A stretch of DNA of 10,569 nt from Spirochaetia bacterium (lineage in GTDB: Bacteria; Spirochaetota; Spirochaetia; Treponematales; Treponemataceae). The notes under the pieces are model-generated. The model did no database searches. It was given only the letters and a program-made list of their open reading frames with translations, and had not been told where the DNA came from. Both the position numbers and the translations under genes were made by a program. The stretch is taken from NCBI GenBank assembly GCA_900769985.1, contig CAAGIS010000037.1, positions 1 through 10,569 on the forward strand. The letters run 5' to 3'. Numbering within the stretch: the stretch's first letter is position 1; each line of letters opens with the position of its first letter. Shown here piece after piece: positions 1-6,937 of this stretch.

Positions 1-207
1 AATACTGCAGGAATTTTTCAGAAAACGACAGAAACTTACAAGACAGTAAAAAAAGGTGAACTTCTCGCAAACATTCTTAATCCTATTGACTGCTCAATCG
101 TAGAAGAAATAAAATCCCCTGTTACCGGAACTGTTTTTTTTACCCAGTCAAAATCGCTCGCATACGCAAACGCAGTTTTATTCAGAATAATTCCTCAAGG
201 AAAATAG
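1..207 (+). CDS. C-terminal end of an AstE/AspA-like (M14-type) deacylase, partial
   Basis: An open frame runs in from the left edge and ends at TAG 205-207, giving the last 68 residues of a protein. It reads as the terminal beta-rich domain of the succinylglutamate desuccinylase/aspartoacylase family: a GIFQK turn, then VKKGELLANI, then EEIKSPVTGTVFF, then a final hydrophobic strand ending FRIIPQGK. In that family this region follows the zinc-dependent amidohydrolase domain, which lies outside the window, so the zinc ligands and substrate cannot be judged. The VKKGxLLxxI...SPxxGxV pattern also resembles a biotinyl/lipoyl-type barrel, so a carrier or efflux adaptor domain is the main alternative. 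No convincing terminator follows, and 125 bases separate it from pheA. Confidence 0.62.
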   Translation, partial: NTAGIFQKTTETYKTVKKGELLANILNPIDCSIVEEIKSPVTGTVFFTQSKSLAYANAVLFRIIPQGK

Positions 208-258
208 GCAGCACTTTTGCAATGACTATTTTTTAAGTTTAATAAAGTTCAAAGGTTA

Positions 259-287
259 TTGAGTCAATCGCAGAATTTGTGTACTAT
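259..287 (+). promoter_or_regulatory. Probable sigma-70 promoter of pheA
   Basis: TTGAGT (259-264) and TACTAT (282-287) are separated by 17 bases, each matching four of six consensus positions. Transcription would start near 294, giving a leader of about 40 bases. That leader contains a 14-bp AT-only palindrome TTTAAATATTTAAA (301-314) just before the ribosome binding site AGGA (319-322). The leader is far too short for a T-box or an attenuator with a leader peptide. Found by eye. Confidence 0.42.
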
Positions 288-332
288 TTTCGTGTTCGAT
301 TTTAAATATTTAAATAGCAGGATGTAAAAATA

Positions 333-1166
333 ATGTCTGACTCTACCAAAAAAAAAGTTGCCTATTGCGGAATCGAAGGCGCTTTTGCGCATATTGCAGC
401 AAAAAAACTTTTTCCCGAAGACCAGCTCGTTTCTTTTCCAAGTTTTTCAAAAGCGTATGAATCAGTAGAAAAACGCGAATGTGACTATGCCGTTTTACCG
501 ATTGAAAACAGTTTTGCCGGTGATGTAAATCAGGTTTTTGACTTAATGTTTACAGGGCACCTTTACATTACAAAAATGCTGAACCTTCGCATATCGCAGA
601 CTCTGCTTGGAATAAAGGGCGCAAAAGTTTCTGACATAAAGACTGTCATAAGCCATCAACAGGCAATCGATCAGTGTATGGAATATATCCAGAATCACAA
701 TTTTTCAATTCAGACTGCATCAAATACAGCTGTTGCTGCAAATCTTGTTTCTCAAAAAAATGACAAAACACTTGCTTCAATCGGAAGCGAAGAATCTGCT
801 CCGCTGTACAATCTTGATGTCCTTGAACGCAACATAAACCAGAACGAACAGAACACAACAAGATTTGCTGTTTTTTCAAATGAACCTGCATCGTTCAACA
901 ACAAGGGACAAAAATGTACATTCATAGTTTTGTTCACCATAAAAAATGAACCTGGCTCTCTTGCAAAAGCAATTCAAGCTTTTGGAGATTCAGGTTTTAA
1001 TATGAAATCCCTCAAAAGTCATCCTGTAAAAAACATTCCATGGCAGTATTATTTTTACACAGAAGTTGAAGGCTCTCTTATGACAGACAGAGGAGTTGCA
1101 CTTCTCGAACGTCTTGGTCAGGAATGTATCGATGTAATTTCACCAGGCTTTTACCTTGATGAATAA
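333..1166 (+). CDS. pheA: Prephenate dehydratase with ACT domain
   Basis: Monofunctional cytoplasmic prephenate dehydratase, converting prephenate to phenylpyruvate in phenylalanine synthesis; 277 residues is normal for the type. The catalytic domain spans about residues 8-182. It shows GIEGAFAH (13-20), LPIENSFAG (55-63), SHQQAIDQC (107-115), NTAVAA (131-136) and the TTRF motif (175-178), whose TRF threonine is the known catalytic residue in E. coli PheA. A regulatory ACT domain spans about 195-275. There the usual GALV and ESRP phenylalanine-binding motifs read GSLA (208-211) and KSHP (228-231), so feedback binding may be weakened or altered. There is no chorismate mutase domain. The ATG at 333 has AGGA ten bases upstream. 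It has its own promoter at 259-287, and its last codons overlap a promoter for the next gene. Confidence 0.93.
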   Translation: MSDSTKKKVAYCGIEGAFAHIAAKKLFPEDQLVSFPSFSKAYESVEKRECDYAVLPIENSFAGDVNQVFDLMFTGHLYITKMLNLRISQTLLGIKGAKVSDIKTVISHQQAIDQCMEYIQNHNFSIQTASNTAVAANLVSQKNDKTLASIGSEESAPLYNLDVLERNINQNEQNTTRFAVFSNEPASFNNKGQKCTFIVLFTIKNEPGSLAKAIQAFGDSGFNMKSLKSHPVKNIPWQYYFYTEVEGSLMTDRGVALLERLGQECIDVISPGFYLDE

Positions 1167-1184
1167 AATCTCTAGCGCTATAAT
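1156..1184 (+). promoter_or_regulatory. Promoter overlapping the pheA 3' end, near-leaderless for the DUF2804 gene
   Basis: TTGATG (1156-1161), a 17-base spacer and a perfect TATAAT (1179-1184) lie directly before the ATG at 1193. The predicted start of transcription is near 1191, only one or two bases before the start codon. No Shine-Dalgarno sequence is present between pheA and that ATG, which agrees with a leaderless or almost leaderless message. Confidence 0.5.
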
Positions 1185-1192
1185 TACATAAA

Positions 1193-2263
1193 ATGTACAA
1201 ACGAGAATTAGTTCCAGCACCAGAAAAAATTATACAGCACAGTAAACCTGTTTTTGGCACATTCAATACGCTTCCCGAAAAGCTCGACATAAGCAAAGTC
1301 CGGGCGCCGTTTTTGGGAATTCCTCTACCCTCAATCTTTTCGCGGTTAAGAATCCGTGCAAGGTTAATTTATACATTTTCCTTTGACGATTATCTTGGCT
1401 CAATTGATTTGTTTGACAACAAAATCGTGAACATGGCCGAAGTTTCTTTATGGAACAAAAAGACAAACATAAAATATGTTTACAGAATTTTCCTTGGACT
1501 GCGCCTGCACTTAATCCCGAAAAAACTTAACAAAGCTGTCTGCGTAAGTACAGCAAAAACGCGTTATATAAGAATCGGCTGGAATCACGAACAGGACAGA
1601 CTTTCCGTAAAACTTAAAATCCGCGGCGACAGTGTACGGCCTTTTGTAGAACTGACATTATTCGGACGTTTTTCAAACAGCGCTTCTCAGGAAGTCTTTT
1701 CTGTAAAGCCTGCTCCGACAATGCGCCGATGTTCCGCAAGCTGGTATGCTTTTACTCCTGTTCTCGGACGGCTGTCATTCTCTTCAAAATCTCATGAACT
1801 TTTAGAATCCTTTAACAGTCAGAACGGACTTGGCTTTTTATTTGAAAACCGCGCGTACTATAAGTTCATCACAAGTGGAGAAAACATTACAGCATGCGGC
1901 GAAACTGACGGCAAAAAAATTGGATTTCGCATGTCAACAACTTCGCTTGATGCAGTCGACACAGATGCTTACAATGACAACATTTTATTTATTGACGGAA
2001 AAATTACTACACTCCCGCCGATTGACATAACGCATCCTTTCGGACTCGCACAAAAATGGATTATCCAGGACGTAGAAAGCATGGTTGATTTGACGTTCAC
2101 GCCAAAAAATTTAATTTCGCGTACGCTGAATTTGATTGCCGTGCGGACAAGTTATCACACTATCTTTGGAACAATAGACGGAATTCTGCTTGATTCAGAA
2201 GGAAATAAAATTGTTCTTAAAGATTTTCCTGGAATCGTAAAGAGAAGCAAACTGCGTCTTTAA
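1193..2263 (+). CDS. DUF2804 family protein
   Basis: A 356-residue protein that I assign to the DUF2804 family, whose function is unknown. Family features seen are an N-terminal RELVPAPEKI block, a middle section DYLGSIDLFDNKIVNMAEVSL, and a C-terminal all-beta part. The C-terminal part contains NDNILFIDGK (about 263-272), LAQKWIIQ, VDLTFTP (about 297-303), YHTIFGTIDGILLDSEG and KDFPGIVKR. The length is close to the roughly 330-350 residues usual for the family. There is no signal peptide or membrane segment, so it is probably cytoplasmic. No catalytic residues can be named. The gene follows pheA by 26 bases but seems to have its own promoter (1156-1184) and no ribosome binding site, so coupling to pheA is uncertain. 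The ATG at 1193 fits the family N-terminus well. Confidence 0.75.
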   Translation: MYKRELVPAPEKIIQHSKPVFGTFNTLPEKLDISKVRAPFLGIPLPSIFSRLRIRARLIYTFSFDDYLGSIDLFDNKIVNMAEVSLWNKKTNIKYVYRIFLGLRLHLIPKKLNKAVCVSTAKTRYIRIGWNHEQDRLSVKLKIRGDSVRPFVELTLFGRFSNSASQEVFSVKPAPTMRRCSASWYAFTPVLGRLSFSSKSHELLESFNSQNGLGFLFENRAYYKFITSGENITACGETDGKKIGFRMSTTSLDAVDTDAYNDNILFIDGKITTLPPIDITHPFGLAQKWIIQDVESMVDLTFTPKNLISRTLNLIAVRTSYHTIFGTIDGILLDSEGNKIVLKDFPGIVKRSKLRL

Positions 2264-2272
2264 TTTTTTTTT
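2241..2272 (+). terminator. Possible weak intrinsic terminator at the end of the DUF2804 gene
   Basis: AGAGAAGC (2241-2248) can pair with GCGTCTTT (2254-2261) across an AAACT loop, with one wobble and one A-G mismatch. Two bases later comes a run of nine T (2264-2272). The T run is good but the stem is imperfect and overlaps the last codons of the gene, so this is a tentative call. Confidence 0.3.
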
Positions 2273-2277
2273 AAGGA

Positions 2278-2314
2278 AACACTGAATAAATCCTATTGAG
2301 GATTTTTCAGTGTT
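2278..2314. other. Strong intergenic hairpin without a T-tract
   Basis: AACACTGAA (2278-2286) is exactly complementary to TTCAGTGTT (2306-2314). Inside, AAATCC (2288-2293) pairs with GGATTT (2300-2305) around the loop TATTGA, leaving one bulged T (2287). That gives about 15 base pairs. Neither strand has a run of T directly after the stem, so it is not a classical intrinsic terminator. Possible roles are stabilising or processing the upstream mRNA 3' end, or protein binding at DNA level, since its right end overlaps the next gene's -35 box. Confidence 0.6.
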
Positions 2315-2341
2315 AACATTGAATGTAATTTTGCCGATAAT
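2313..2341 (+). promoter_or_regulatory. Probable sigma-70 promoter of the 688-residue protein gene
   Basis: TTAACA (2313-2318) and GATAAT (2336-2341) are separated by 17 bases, each matching five of six consensus positions. Transcription would begin near 2348, which puts the Shine-Dalgarno sequence GAGGAA (2348-2353) at or almost at the 5' end of the message. The ATG follows six bases later at 2360. Confidence 0.5.
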
Positions 2342-2359
2342 TTTTATGAGGAATTTATT

Positions 2360-4426
2360 ATGGCTGACGATTACGAATTTAAGAAAAAACAACCGCAAGC
2401 AGTTTTTGAACCTGGCACGTTGGAAAACACAAGACGCAACATCGGAATGATTGATCCCGAAGAAGCTGCAAAAATGACAAAAGTTTTAGGCGGCGAAATC
2501 TTTGTAGAAAAATCAGTTCCAATTGATTACTCAAAATTTCCAAGAAAAACAGTTTCGCACAGGAGTTCTTCTCGACTGACAGGTCAAACGGCTTCAAGCG
2601 TTTCTTCTTCAAGTACAAGTTCAAATTCACATTCACAAACATCATCAAATTCTCAAAGCACCCAGAATCAAAGTTCTTCTAAAAACTCTGCGGAACAAAA
2701 AAAAGTAAAGCATGTTCCTGATTTACCTTCGATTTCCCAAAAAGACAACCAGTTAATAGACAGGCTCATGATGTCTGCCGAATACGGAATTAAAAAAAAC
2801 TACGGGATGTTCAATTTTGTACGCGCTTTCATCAAGAACGGAACAGAACGCGTAATCCCGGAATTTGTTGAAATTACATTAAAAAATCATATCGACCACA
2901 TTCAAAATTTCATCACCGTAATAAAGACAATCATTCAAAACAGCCCCGACACTTTTAAATCAAAAATCCAGAACGAAACAGACTTGCAATACCGCTTTCT
3001 GCGTAAAGTCGCTTCATGGAATACACGCGATATAAAACTTGCTTACGTTGAATTTGAAAATACAAACAAAATCGTACTTGTCAGCGAATTAGTGCCTTTT
3101 GTAAAAGCTGTTTACAGACAGATTATTACGATTTATTATCTCGGCGATGCAACGATAAATCAGATTATAAAAGACATCTATACAGAAATCATGAAATACC
3201 CAAAAGCAAACAAAGACAAATTCCAGATGCTTGCAAAAGAAGCAATGACAGAATGGGTTTACCTTCATCAGCAGATTGCAATCGGACTTTATCCTTTGCT
3301 TATGCGAATGTGCGGAACAGAATTTGTTTTATGTCCCAAATTTTTTACACAGGAAGTTTCTGCAATTTTAAATTTTGTCGGCTTAAAAAAGTTCGACTTG
3401 ATTCTGCCTGAAAAAAAGAAAACTCAGGAAGAAATAATTGCCGAGCAGAAAAAAATTGAAGAAGAAAAAAAAGCTCATTCCGAAGCAGAAAAAATTGTCG
3501 AAGAAAAAAATGAAATGGTAAAAACCGGGTTAAAACTCCTTGACCAGATGTTCCCGGAAGCAGGTTTTTTAAAGATAGAAGAACTTCCTGATATGTATCC
3601 GTATTTTGAGCCGTTATATGAATTTGGTGAATCATTTTTATATCTGTCGCCAAAAAATCCGCTTCAAATTACGCTTATCCTGCTGCGCATTCTCGAAGAC
3701 TTTTTTACGGCATGCCATAATATCCAGTTTAATGCAGAATCAAATCCGCTTCTTGCAAACAAGCGTGATTCTTTTGCAGATGCAATAAACGAATGGCCTG
3801 TTTACCGCGAAGATTTATTCAACCGCAAATATGCAGAAGAATTAAAGAACCTCGTAAACCAGACTTATACACAACAGAATTTTCCGTCTACTCAACTCGG
3901 AAAAAAGATGATAACAAATTTATACTGGCAGACAAAATATCTCTTTCTCCCGAATTTTACGTTTGAACAGCTTTTACTTGAACGCCCCGTAAACGACAGT
4001 AAATATGCGCCACTTGCATCGCGAACTGCTTTTTTACTTACAGGATTTGCAGATTTATCGCGGCTCATCGGTTTAGTCGATCCACCAAACGGAAAAGTCA
4101 GCGGAATAACAAATCCATGGGAATATTATCATTTTGATATTGAAACCCCAGTTTCAAAGCGGCTTGACGTTCTGCTTAATGCAAAACACCATACAAAAAA
4201 CACGAATGCAAATCTTATAAAATACATTACGTGCATTACTGCTGTTTTAAACTGGTGGATAAATGCAAAAACAAGTCCTGCATACAAAGCGGACCCTAGA
4301 AAGATTTTCAGAGTTTCAGAAACTGACGGTCAGCCTGTTTTTTCTGTCCCGGAACTGGACAACCAGGACAAGCTTTTTGCAGAATCAATAAAAAAAGCTT
4401 ATCAAGAAAGAATGGCAAAAAAATAG
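2360..4426 (+). CDS. Unrecognised 688-residue protein with Ser-rich linker and coiled coil
   Basis: I do not recognise a known domain. The start is well supported, with GAGGAA six bases before the ATG. Residues 1-63 form a charged N-terminal segment with EPGTLENTRRNIGMIDPEEA. Residues about 64-111 are a low-complexity linker rich in Ser, Thr, Asn and Gln. Residues about 125-348 look mostly alpha-helical. Residues about 351-388 are a Glu/Lys-rich heptad-like stretch, probably a coiled coil. A helical, aromatic-rich region follows to the end. There is no signal peptide, clear membrane segment, Walker motif or cysteine cluster, so a cytoplasmic scaffold or assembly role is possible but unproven. 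Its style resembles Treponema conserved hypothetical proteins (judgement only). It is probably monocistronic: its own promoter lies upstream and a strong terminator follows five bases after the stop. Confidence 0.85.
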   Translation: MADDYEFKKKQPQAVFEPGTLENTRRNIGMIDPEEAAKMTKVLGGEIFVEKSVPIDYSKFPRKTVSHRSSSRLTGQTASSVSSSSTSSNSHSQTSSNSQSTQNQSSSKNSAEQKKVKHVPDLPSISQKDNQLIDRLMMSAEYGIKKNYGMFNFVRAFIKNGTERVIPEFVEITLKNHIDHIQNFITVIKTIIQNSPDTFKSKIQNETDLQYRFLRKVASWNTRDIKLAYVEFENTNKIVLVSELVPFVKAVYRQIITIYYLGDATINQIIKDIYTEIMKYPKANKDKFQMLAKEAMTEWVYLHQQIAIGLYPLLMRMCGTEFVLCPKFFTQEVSAILNFVGLKKFDLILPEKKKTQEEIIAEQKKIEEEKKAHSEAEKIVEEKNEMVKTGLKLLDQMFPEAGFLKIEELPDMYPYFEPLYEFGESFLYLSPKNPLQITLILLRILEDFFTACHNIQFNAESNPLLANKRDSFADAINEWPVYREDLFNRKYAEELKNLVNQTYTQQNFPSTQLGKKMITNLYWQTKYLFLPNFTFEQLLLERPVNDSKYAPLASRTAFLLTGFADLSRLIGLVDPPNGKVSGITNPWEYYHFDIETPVSKRLDVLLNAKHHTKNTNANLIKYITCITAVLNWWINAKTSPAYKADPRKIFRVSETDGQPVFSVPELDNQDKLFAESIKKAYQERMAKK

Positions 4427-4430
4427 CGTT

Positions 4431-4468
4431 AAAAAAAAATCGGTTCGTTTAAGAACCGATTTTTTTTC
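4431..4468. terminator. Bidirectional intrinsic terminator between convergent genes
   Basis: ATCGGTTC (4439-4446) pairs perfectly with GAACCGAT (4453-4460) around a GTTTAA loop. The stem is flanked by a run of A on the left (4431-4439) and a run of T on the right (4461-4468), so each strand reads as stem-loop plus T-tract. It serves both the 688-residue protein gene (+, stop at 4426) and nfnB (-, stop at 4487). Confidence 0.92.
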
Positions 4469-4486
4469 TTCTTTGCTTTTTGCTTT

Positions 4487-5962
4487 TTATTGTGCAAGAT
4501 ACTCGTTAATACTTGCAGCGGCTTTTCTTCCTTCGCCCATAGCAAGAATTACAGTTGCAGCTCCAAGAACTATATCACCGCCTGCCCAGACTTTTGTATG
4601 ACTTGTAGCCTGTTTTTCATCAACAGTGATATGACCTTTTGAATCTGCATTCAATCCAGGTGTCGTAGAAACAAGAAGCGGATTTGAACCGTTACCAAGA
4701 GCAACAATCATTGCATCACATTCAACCTCGTGCTCAGAACCAGGAATTGCAACAGGACTGCGGCGGCCAGAAGCATCTGGTTCACCGAGTTCATAAGAAA
4801 GACAGCGCACGCCTCTTACTTTTCCTTCTTCATCGCCAAGCACTTCTACTGGATTTTCAAGGAATCTAAAATTTACGCCTTCTTCTTCTGCGTGCGCAAT
4901 TTCTTCAAGACGGGCAGGCATTTCAGCACGTGTACGGCGGTAAACAACATCAACAGTTTCAGCACCAAGTCGAAATGCCATACGAGCAGCATCCATTGCA
5001 ACATTACCTGCGCCGCATACAACAACGTGCTTTGCTTCATAAATAGGAGTTGCAGCTCGTTCTTTGTCATAACCTTTCATAAGGTTGGCGCGTGTCAGAT
5101 ATTCATTGGCACTGAATACACCTATTAAATTTTCACCCGGAATGTTTAGGAATTTTGGAAGCCCAGCACCTGTTCCTACAAAAGCGGCATCAAAGCCTTT
5201 TTCAGAAAGAAGCTGCTCAAGTGTATTAGTTCTGCCGACAAGGAAATTTAACTCAAACTTAACGCCGATTTTTTCAAGATTAGAAATTTCTTCTTCAACA
5301 ATTTTCTTTGGCAGACGGAACTCAGGAATTCCGTACATCATAACACCACCGGCTTTATGGAAAGCTTCAAAAACAGTAACATCATGACCTGCACGCGCAC
5401 AGTCTGCAGCAACAGTAAGACCTGCAGGACCTGCTCCGATTACAGCAACTTTTTTTCCTGTTTTTGCTGCAACAGCAGGAGGAGTTACCTTGCCATTTTC
5501 GCGTTCCCAGTCTGCAACAAAGCGCTCAAGACGACCAATTGAAACAGCTTTTTCCGGATTTTTGTAAACTTTTCCGACAGTACATTTTCCCTGACACTGT
5601 TTTTCCTGAGGACATACGCGACCGCAGATTGCAGGAAGAAGAGAAGTCTCTTTGATAATGTCAACAGCAGCTTTAAATTCACCTTTTGCAATTTCGCCGA
5701 TAAACTTAGGAATGTTAATATTTACAGGACAGCCTTCCATACAAAAAGGTTTTGCACATTGCAGACACCTGTTTGCTTCGACTACAGCCTGTTCAGCAGA
5801 ATAACCGAGAGCAACCTCGTCCATTTCATGCGCCCTCTGTTTTGCATCACGAGTCGGCATTTCCATCTGCGGAATTGCAGCACGGTCTTTTGCAGTCAAT
5901 TTTCCGTTTGTCTTAATCAGATTTTGGATTTTATTATATTCTTCTGTTACGTTAATCGCCAT
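4487..5962 (-). CDS. nfnB: NfnB, large subunit of NADH-dependent reduced ferredoxin:NADP+ oxidoreductase
   Basis: Large subunit of the electron-bifurcating NfnAB complex, which couples NADH and reduced ferredoxin oxidation to NADP+ reduction, reversibly. The protein has 491 residues, slightly longer than typical. The N-terminal iron-sulfur region has cysteines 66, 69, 74 and 78 (CLQC...CMEGCP) and 113, 117, 123 and 127 (CGRVCP...CQGKC). An FAD Rossmann motif GAGPAG lies at 176-181, a nucleotide motif GAGNVAMDAAR at 317-327 followed by YRR (341-343), and the terminal GGDIVLGAATVILAMGEGRKA block at about 461-481. Automated tools often name this family glutamate synthase small subunit (GltD-like). 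No glutamate synthase large subunit is nearby, and nfnA directly upstream favours NfnB. It is 18 bases downstream of nfnA with a GGAG ribosome site, so the two are one operon. Confidence 0.92.
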   Translation of the reverse strand: MAINVTEEYNKIQNLIKTNGKLTAKDRAAIPQMEMPTRDAKQRAHEMDEVALGYSAEQAVVEANRCLQCAKPFCMEGCPVNINIPKFIGEIAKGEFKAAVDIIKETSLLPAICGRVCPQEKQCQGKCTVGKVYKNPEKAVSIGRLERFVADWERENGKVTPPAVAAKTGKKVAVIGAGPAGLTVAADCARAGHDVTVFEAFHKAGGVMMYGIPEFRLPKKIVEEEISNLEKIGVKFELNFLVGRTNTLEQLLSEKGFDAAFVGTGAGLPKFLNIPGENLIGVFSANEYLTRANLMKGYDKERAATPIYEAKHVVVCGAGNVAMDAARMAFRLGAETVDVVYRRTRAEMPARLEEIAHAEEEGVNFRFLENPVEVLGDEEGKVRGVRCLSYELGEPDASGRRSPVAIPGSEHEVECDAMIVALGNGSNPLLVSTTPGLNADSKGHITVDEKQATSHTKVWAGGDIVLGAATVILAMGEGRKAAASINEYLAQ

Positions 5963-5980
5963 TTTTAAGCTCCAATAGTT

Positions 5981-6838
5981 TTACTTTTTTGCCAAAGCGT
6001 CTGCCTGTGCAAGCATTCGGCATTTGTGGTCATCAGCCTGTTCACGTGATTTAAATGATTTCATTCGCATCATCATATTGTCCCAGTCAACTTCGTGAGC
6101 ATTAAATTCAGGACCATCTACACAGACAAATTTTGTCTGACCGCCAACAGAAACACGACAGCCACCGCACATTCCTGTTCCGTCAATCATAATAGTATTT
6201 AAAGAAACTGTAGTATTGATTCCATATTCTTTTGTAGTCTGCGCACAGAATTTCATCATAATCGGAGGTCCGATTGCAATTACTTCAGCAGGCGGTGTCT
6301 GACTTTCGCACAATTCCTTTACCGGAACAGTTGAAACACCTTTACGTCCTGCAGAACCGTCATCAGTCATAATGATTACTTCATCGCAAATTGCCTTCAT
6401 CTCGTCAACATAAATAAGCAAATCTTTATTGCGCGCACAAATTACCATTATAACTTTGTTGCCTATAGCCTTGTGAGCCTGAACAATCGGATAGCACGGT
6501 GCAACACCAAAACCACCGCCGACAACCAGAACAGGATTGTCATATTTTTCAATTTTAGACGGTTGCCCCAAAGGACCTAGAACTGTAGGAAATTCTTCAC
6601 CGGCTTCTTTTAAAGAAAGTTTGTAAGTAGTAGCGCCAACTGCCTGAAAAACAAGAGCAATCCATCCCTCTTTTGCATTAGCATCTGCAATTGTAAGAGG
6701 CACTCTCTCTCCAAATTCTGCTTCAACTTGAACAATAACGAACTGACCAGCTTTTCTATTTCGTGCAATTTCCGGTGCATTAACTTTCATATAAAAAACA
6801 CCCGCAGAAAGCTGCTTTTTTTCAATAATCTTAAACAA
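5981..6838 (-). CDS. nfnA: NfnA, small subunit of NADH-dependent reduced ferredoxin:NADP+ oxidoreductase
   Basis: Small flavoprotein subunit of NfnAB, related to dihydroorotate dehydrogenase electron-transfer subunits; 285 residues is normal. An FAD-binding barrel spans about 1-95, with RVPLTIAD (45-52). An NAD(H)-binding region spans about 100-210, with VGGGFGVAPCYP (106-117). A C-terminal [2Fe-2S] segment has C224, C227 and C239 within GTGMCGGC...VCVDGPEF. In Thermotoga NfnA the cluster is reported to have an aspartate ligand beside three cysteines; D219 is a plausible counterpart, but I could not align it. The start is TTG at 6838-6836, chosen because GAGGAG (6850-6845) lies six bases upstream and the protein then begins FKIIEKKQL, as expected for the family. 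The only nearby ATG (6843-6841) is out of frame. It is the first gene of the operon, divergent from the AraC gene. Confidence 0.92.
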   Translation of the reverse strand: MFKIIEKKQLSAGVFYMKVNAPEIARNRKAGQFVIVQVEAEFGERVPLTIADANAKEGWIALVFQAVGATTYKLSLKEAGEEFPTVLGPLGQPSKIEKYDNPVLVVGGGFGVAPCYPIVQAHKAIGNKVIMVICARNKDLLIYVDEMKAICDEVIIMTDDGSAGRKGVSTVPVKELCESQTPPAEVIAIGPPIMMKFCAQTTKEYGINTTVSLNTIMIDGTGMCGGCRVSVGGQTKFVCVDGPEFNAHEVDWDNMMMRMKSFKSREQADDHKCRMLAQADALAKK

Positions 6839-6840
6839 AG

Positions 6841-6850
6841 CATTCTCCTC
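6841..6850 (-). promoter_or_regulatory. Shine-Dalgarno site that fixes a TTG start for nfnA, with an out-of-frame ATG
   Basis: GAGGAG occupies 6850-6845 on the - strand, six bases before the TTG start codon at 6838. An ATG at 6843-6841 lies one base after the Shine-Dalgarno sequence, too close for normal use. It opens a different frame of 18 codons that overlaps the start of nfnA. Confidence 0.75.
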
Positions 6851-6888
6851 GTAAAAAGAAATTTTTTAATTTTGACTTTGATTTTTTA

Positions 6889-6917
6889 ATCATACCGATT
6901 TTTTTTATGTCGGTCAA
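6889..6917 (-). promoter_or_regulatory. Strong nfnAB promoter with an inverted repeat in its spacer
   Basis: Read on the - strand, TTGACC (6917-6912), a 17-base spacer and TATGAT (6894-6889) each match five of six sigma-70 consensus positions. The predicted transcription start is near 6882, giving a leader of about 44 bases. An inverted repeat ACCGA...TCGGT (arms 6914-6910 and 6898-6894 on this strand, 11 bases between) spans the spacer and touches both boxes. A second dyad TGATT-N4-AATCA (6879-6892) overlaps the -10. Either could be an operator. Confidence 0.65.
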
Positions 6918-6937
6918 TTTTTTAAGCGGAATTTAAG

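Noticed and set aside
208..240. Intrinsic terminator after the deacylase end
   Set aside because: Only a three-base stem (GCA/TGC) can be formed before the T run near 229-234, too weak to support a call.
208..332. A phenylalanine T-box or leader-peptide attenuator before pheA
   Set aside because: The predicted leader is about 40 bases, with no T-box sequence, no Phe-rich leader peptide and no terminator hairpin.
333..4426. A single operon from pheA through the 688-residue protein
   Set aside because: Separate promoter-like sequences precede each gene, and hairpins plus a T-tract interrupt the second gap, so independent units are more likely.
4684..5655. Several open frames of 60-130 codons on the + strand opposite nfnB
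   Set aside because: They are antisense to a strongly conserved gene, overlap one another, and their translations have no domain-like character or ribosome sites.
4487..5962. Glutamate synthase small subunit (GltD) as the product
   Set aside because: The sequence family overlaps, but no large glutamate synthase subunit is nearby and the gene is directly coupled to nfnA, so NfnB is better supported.
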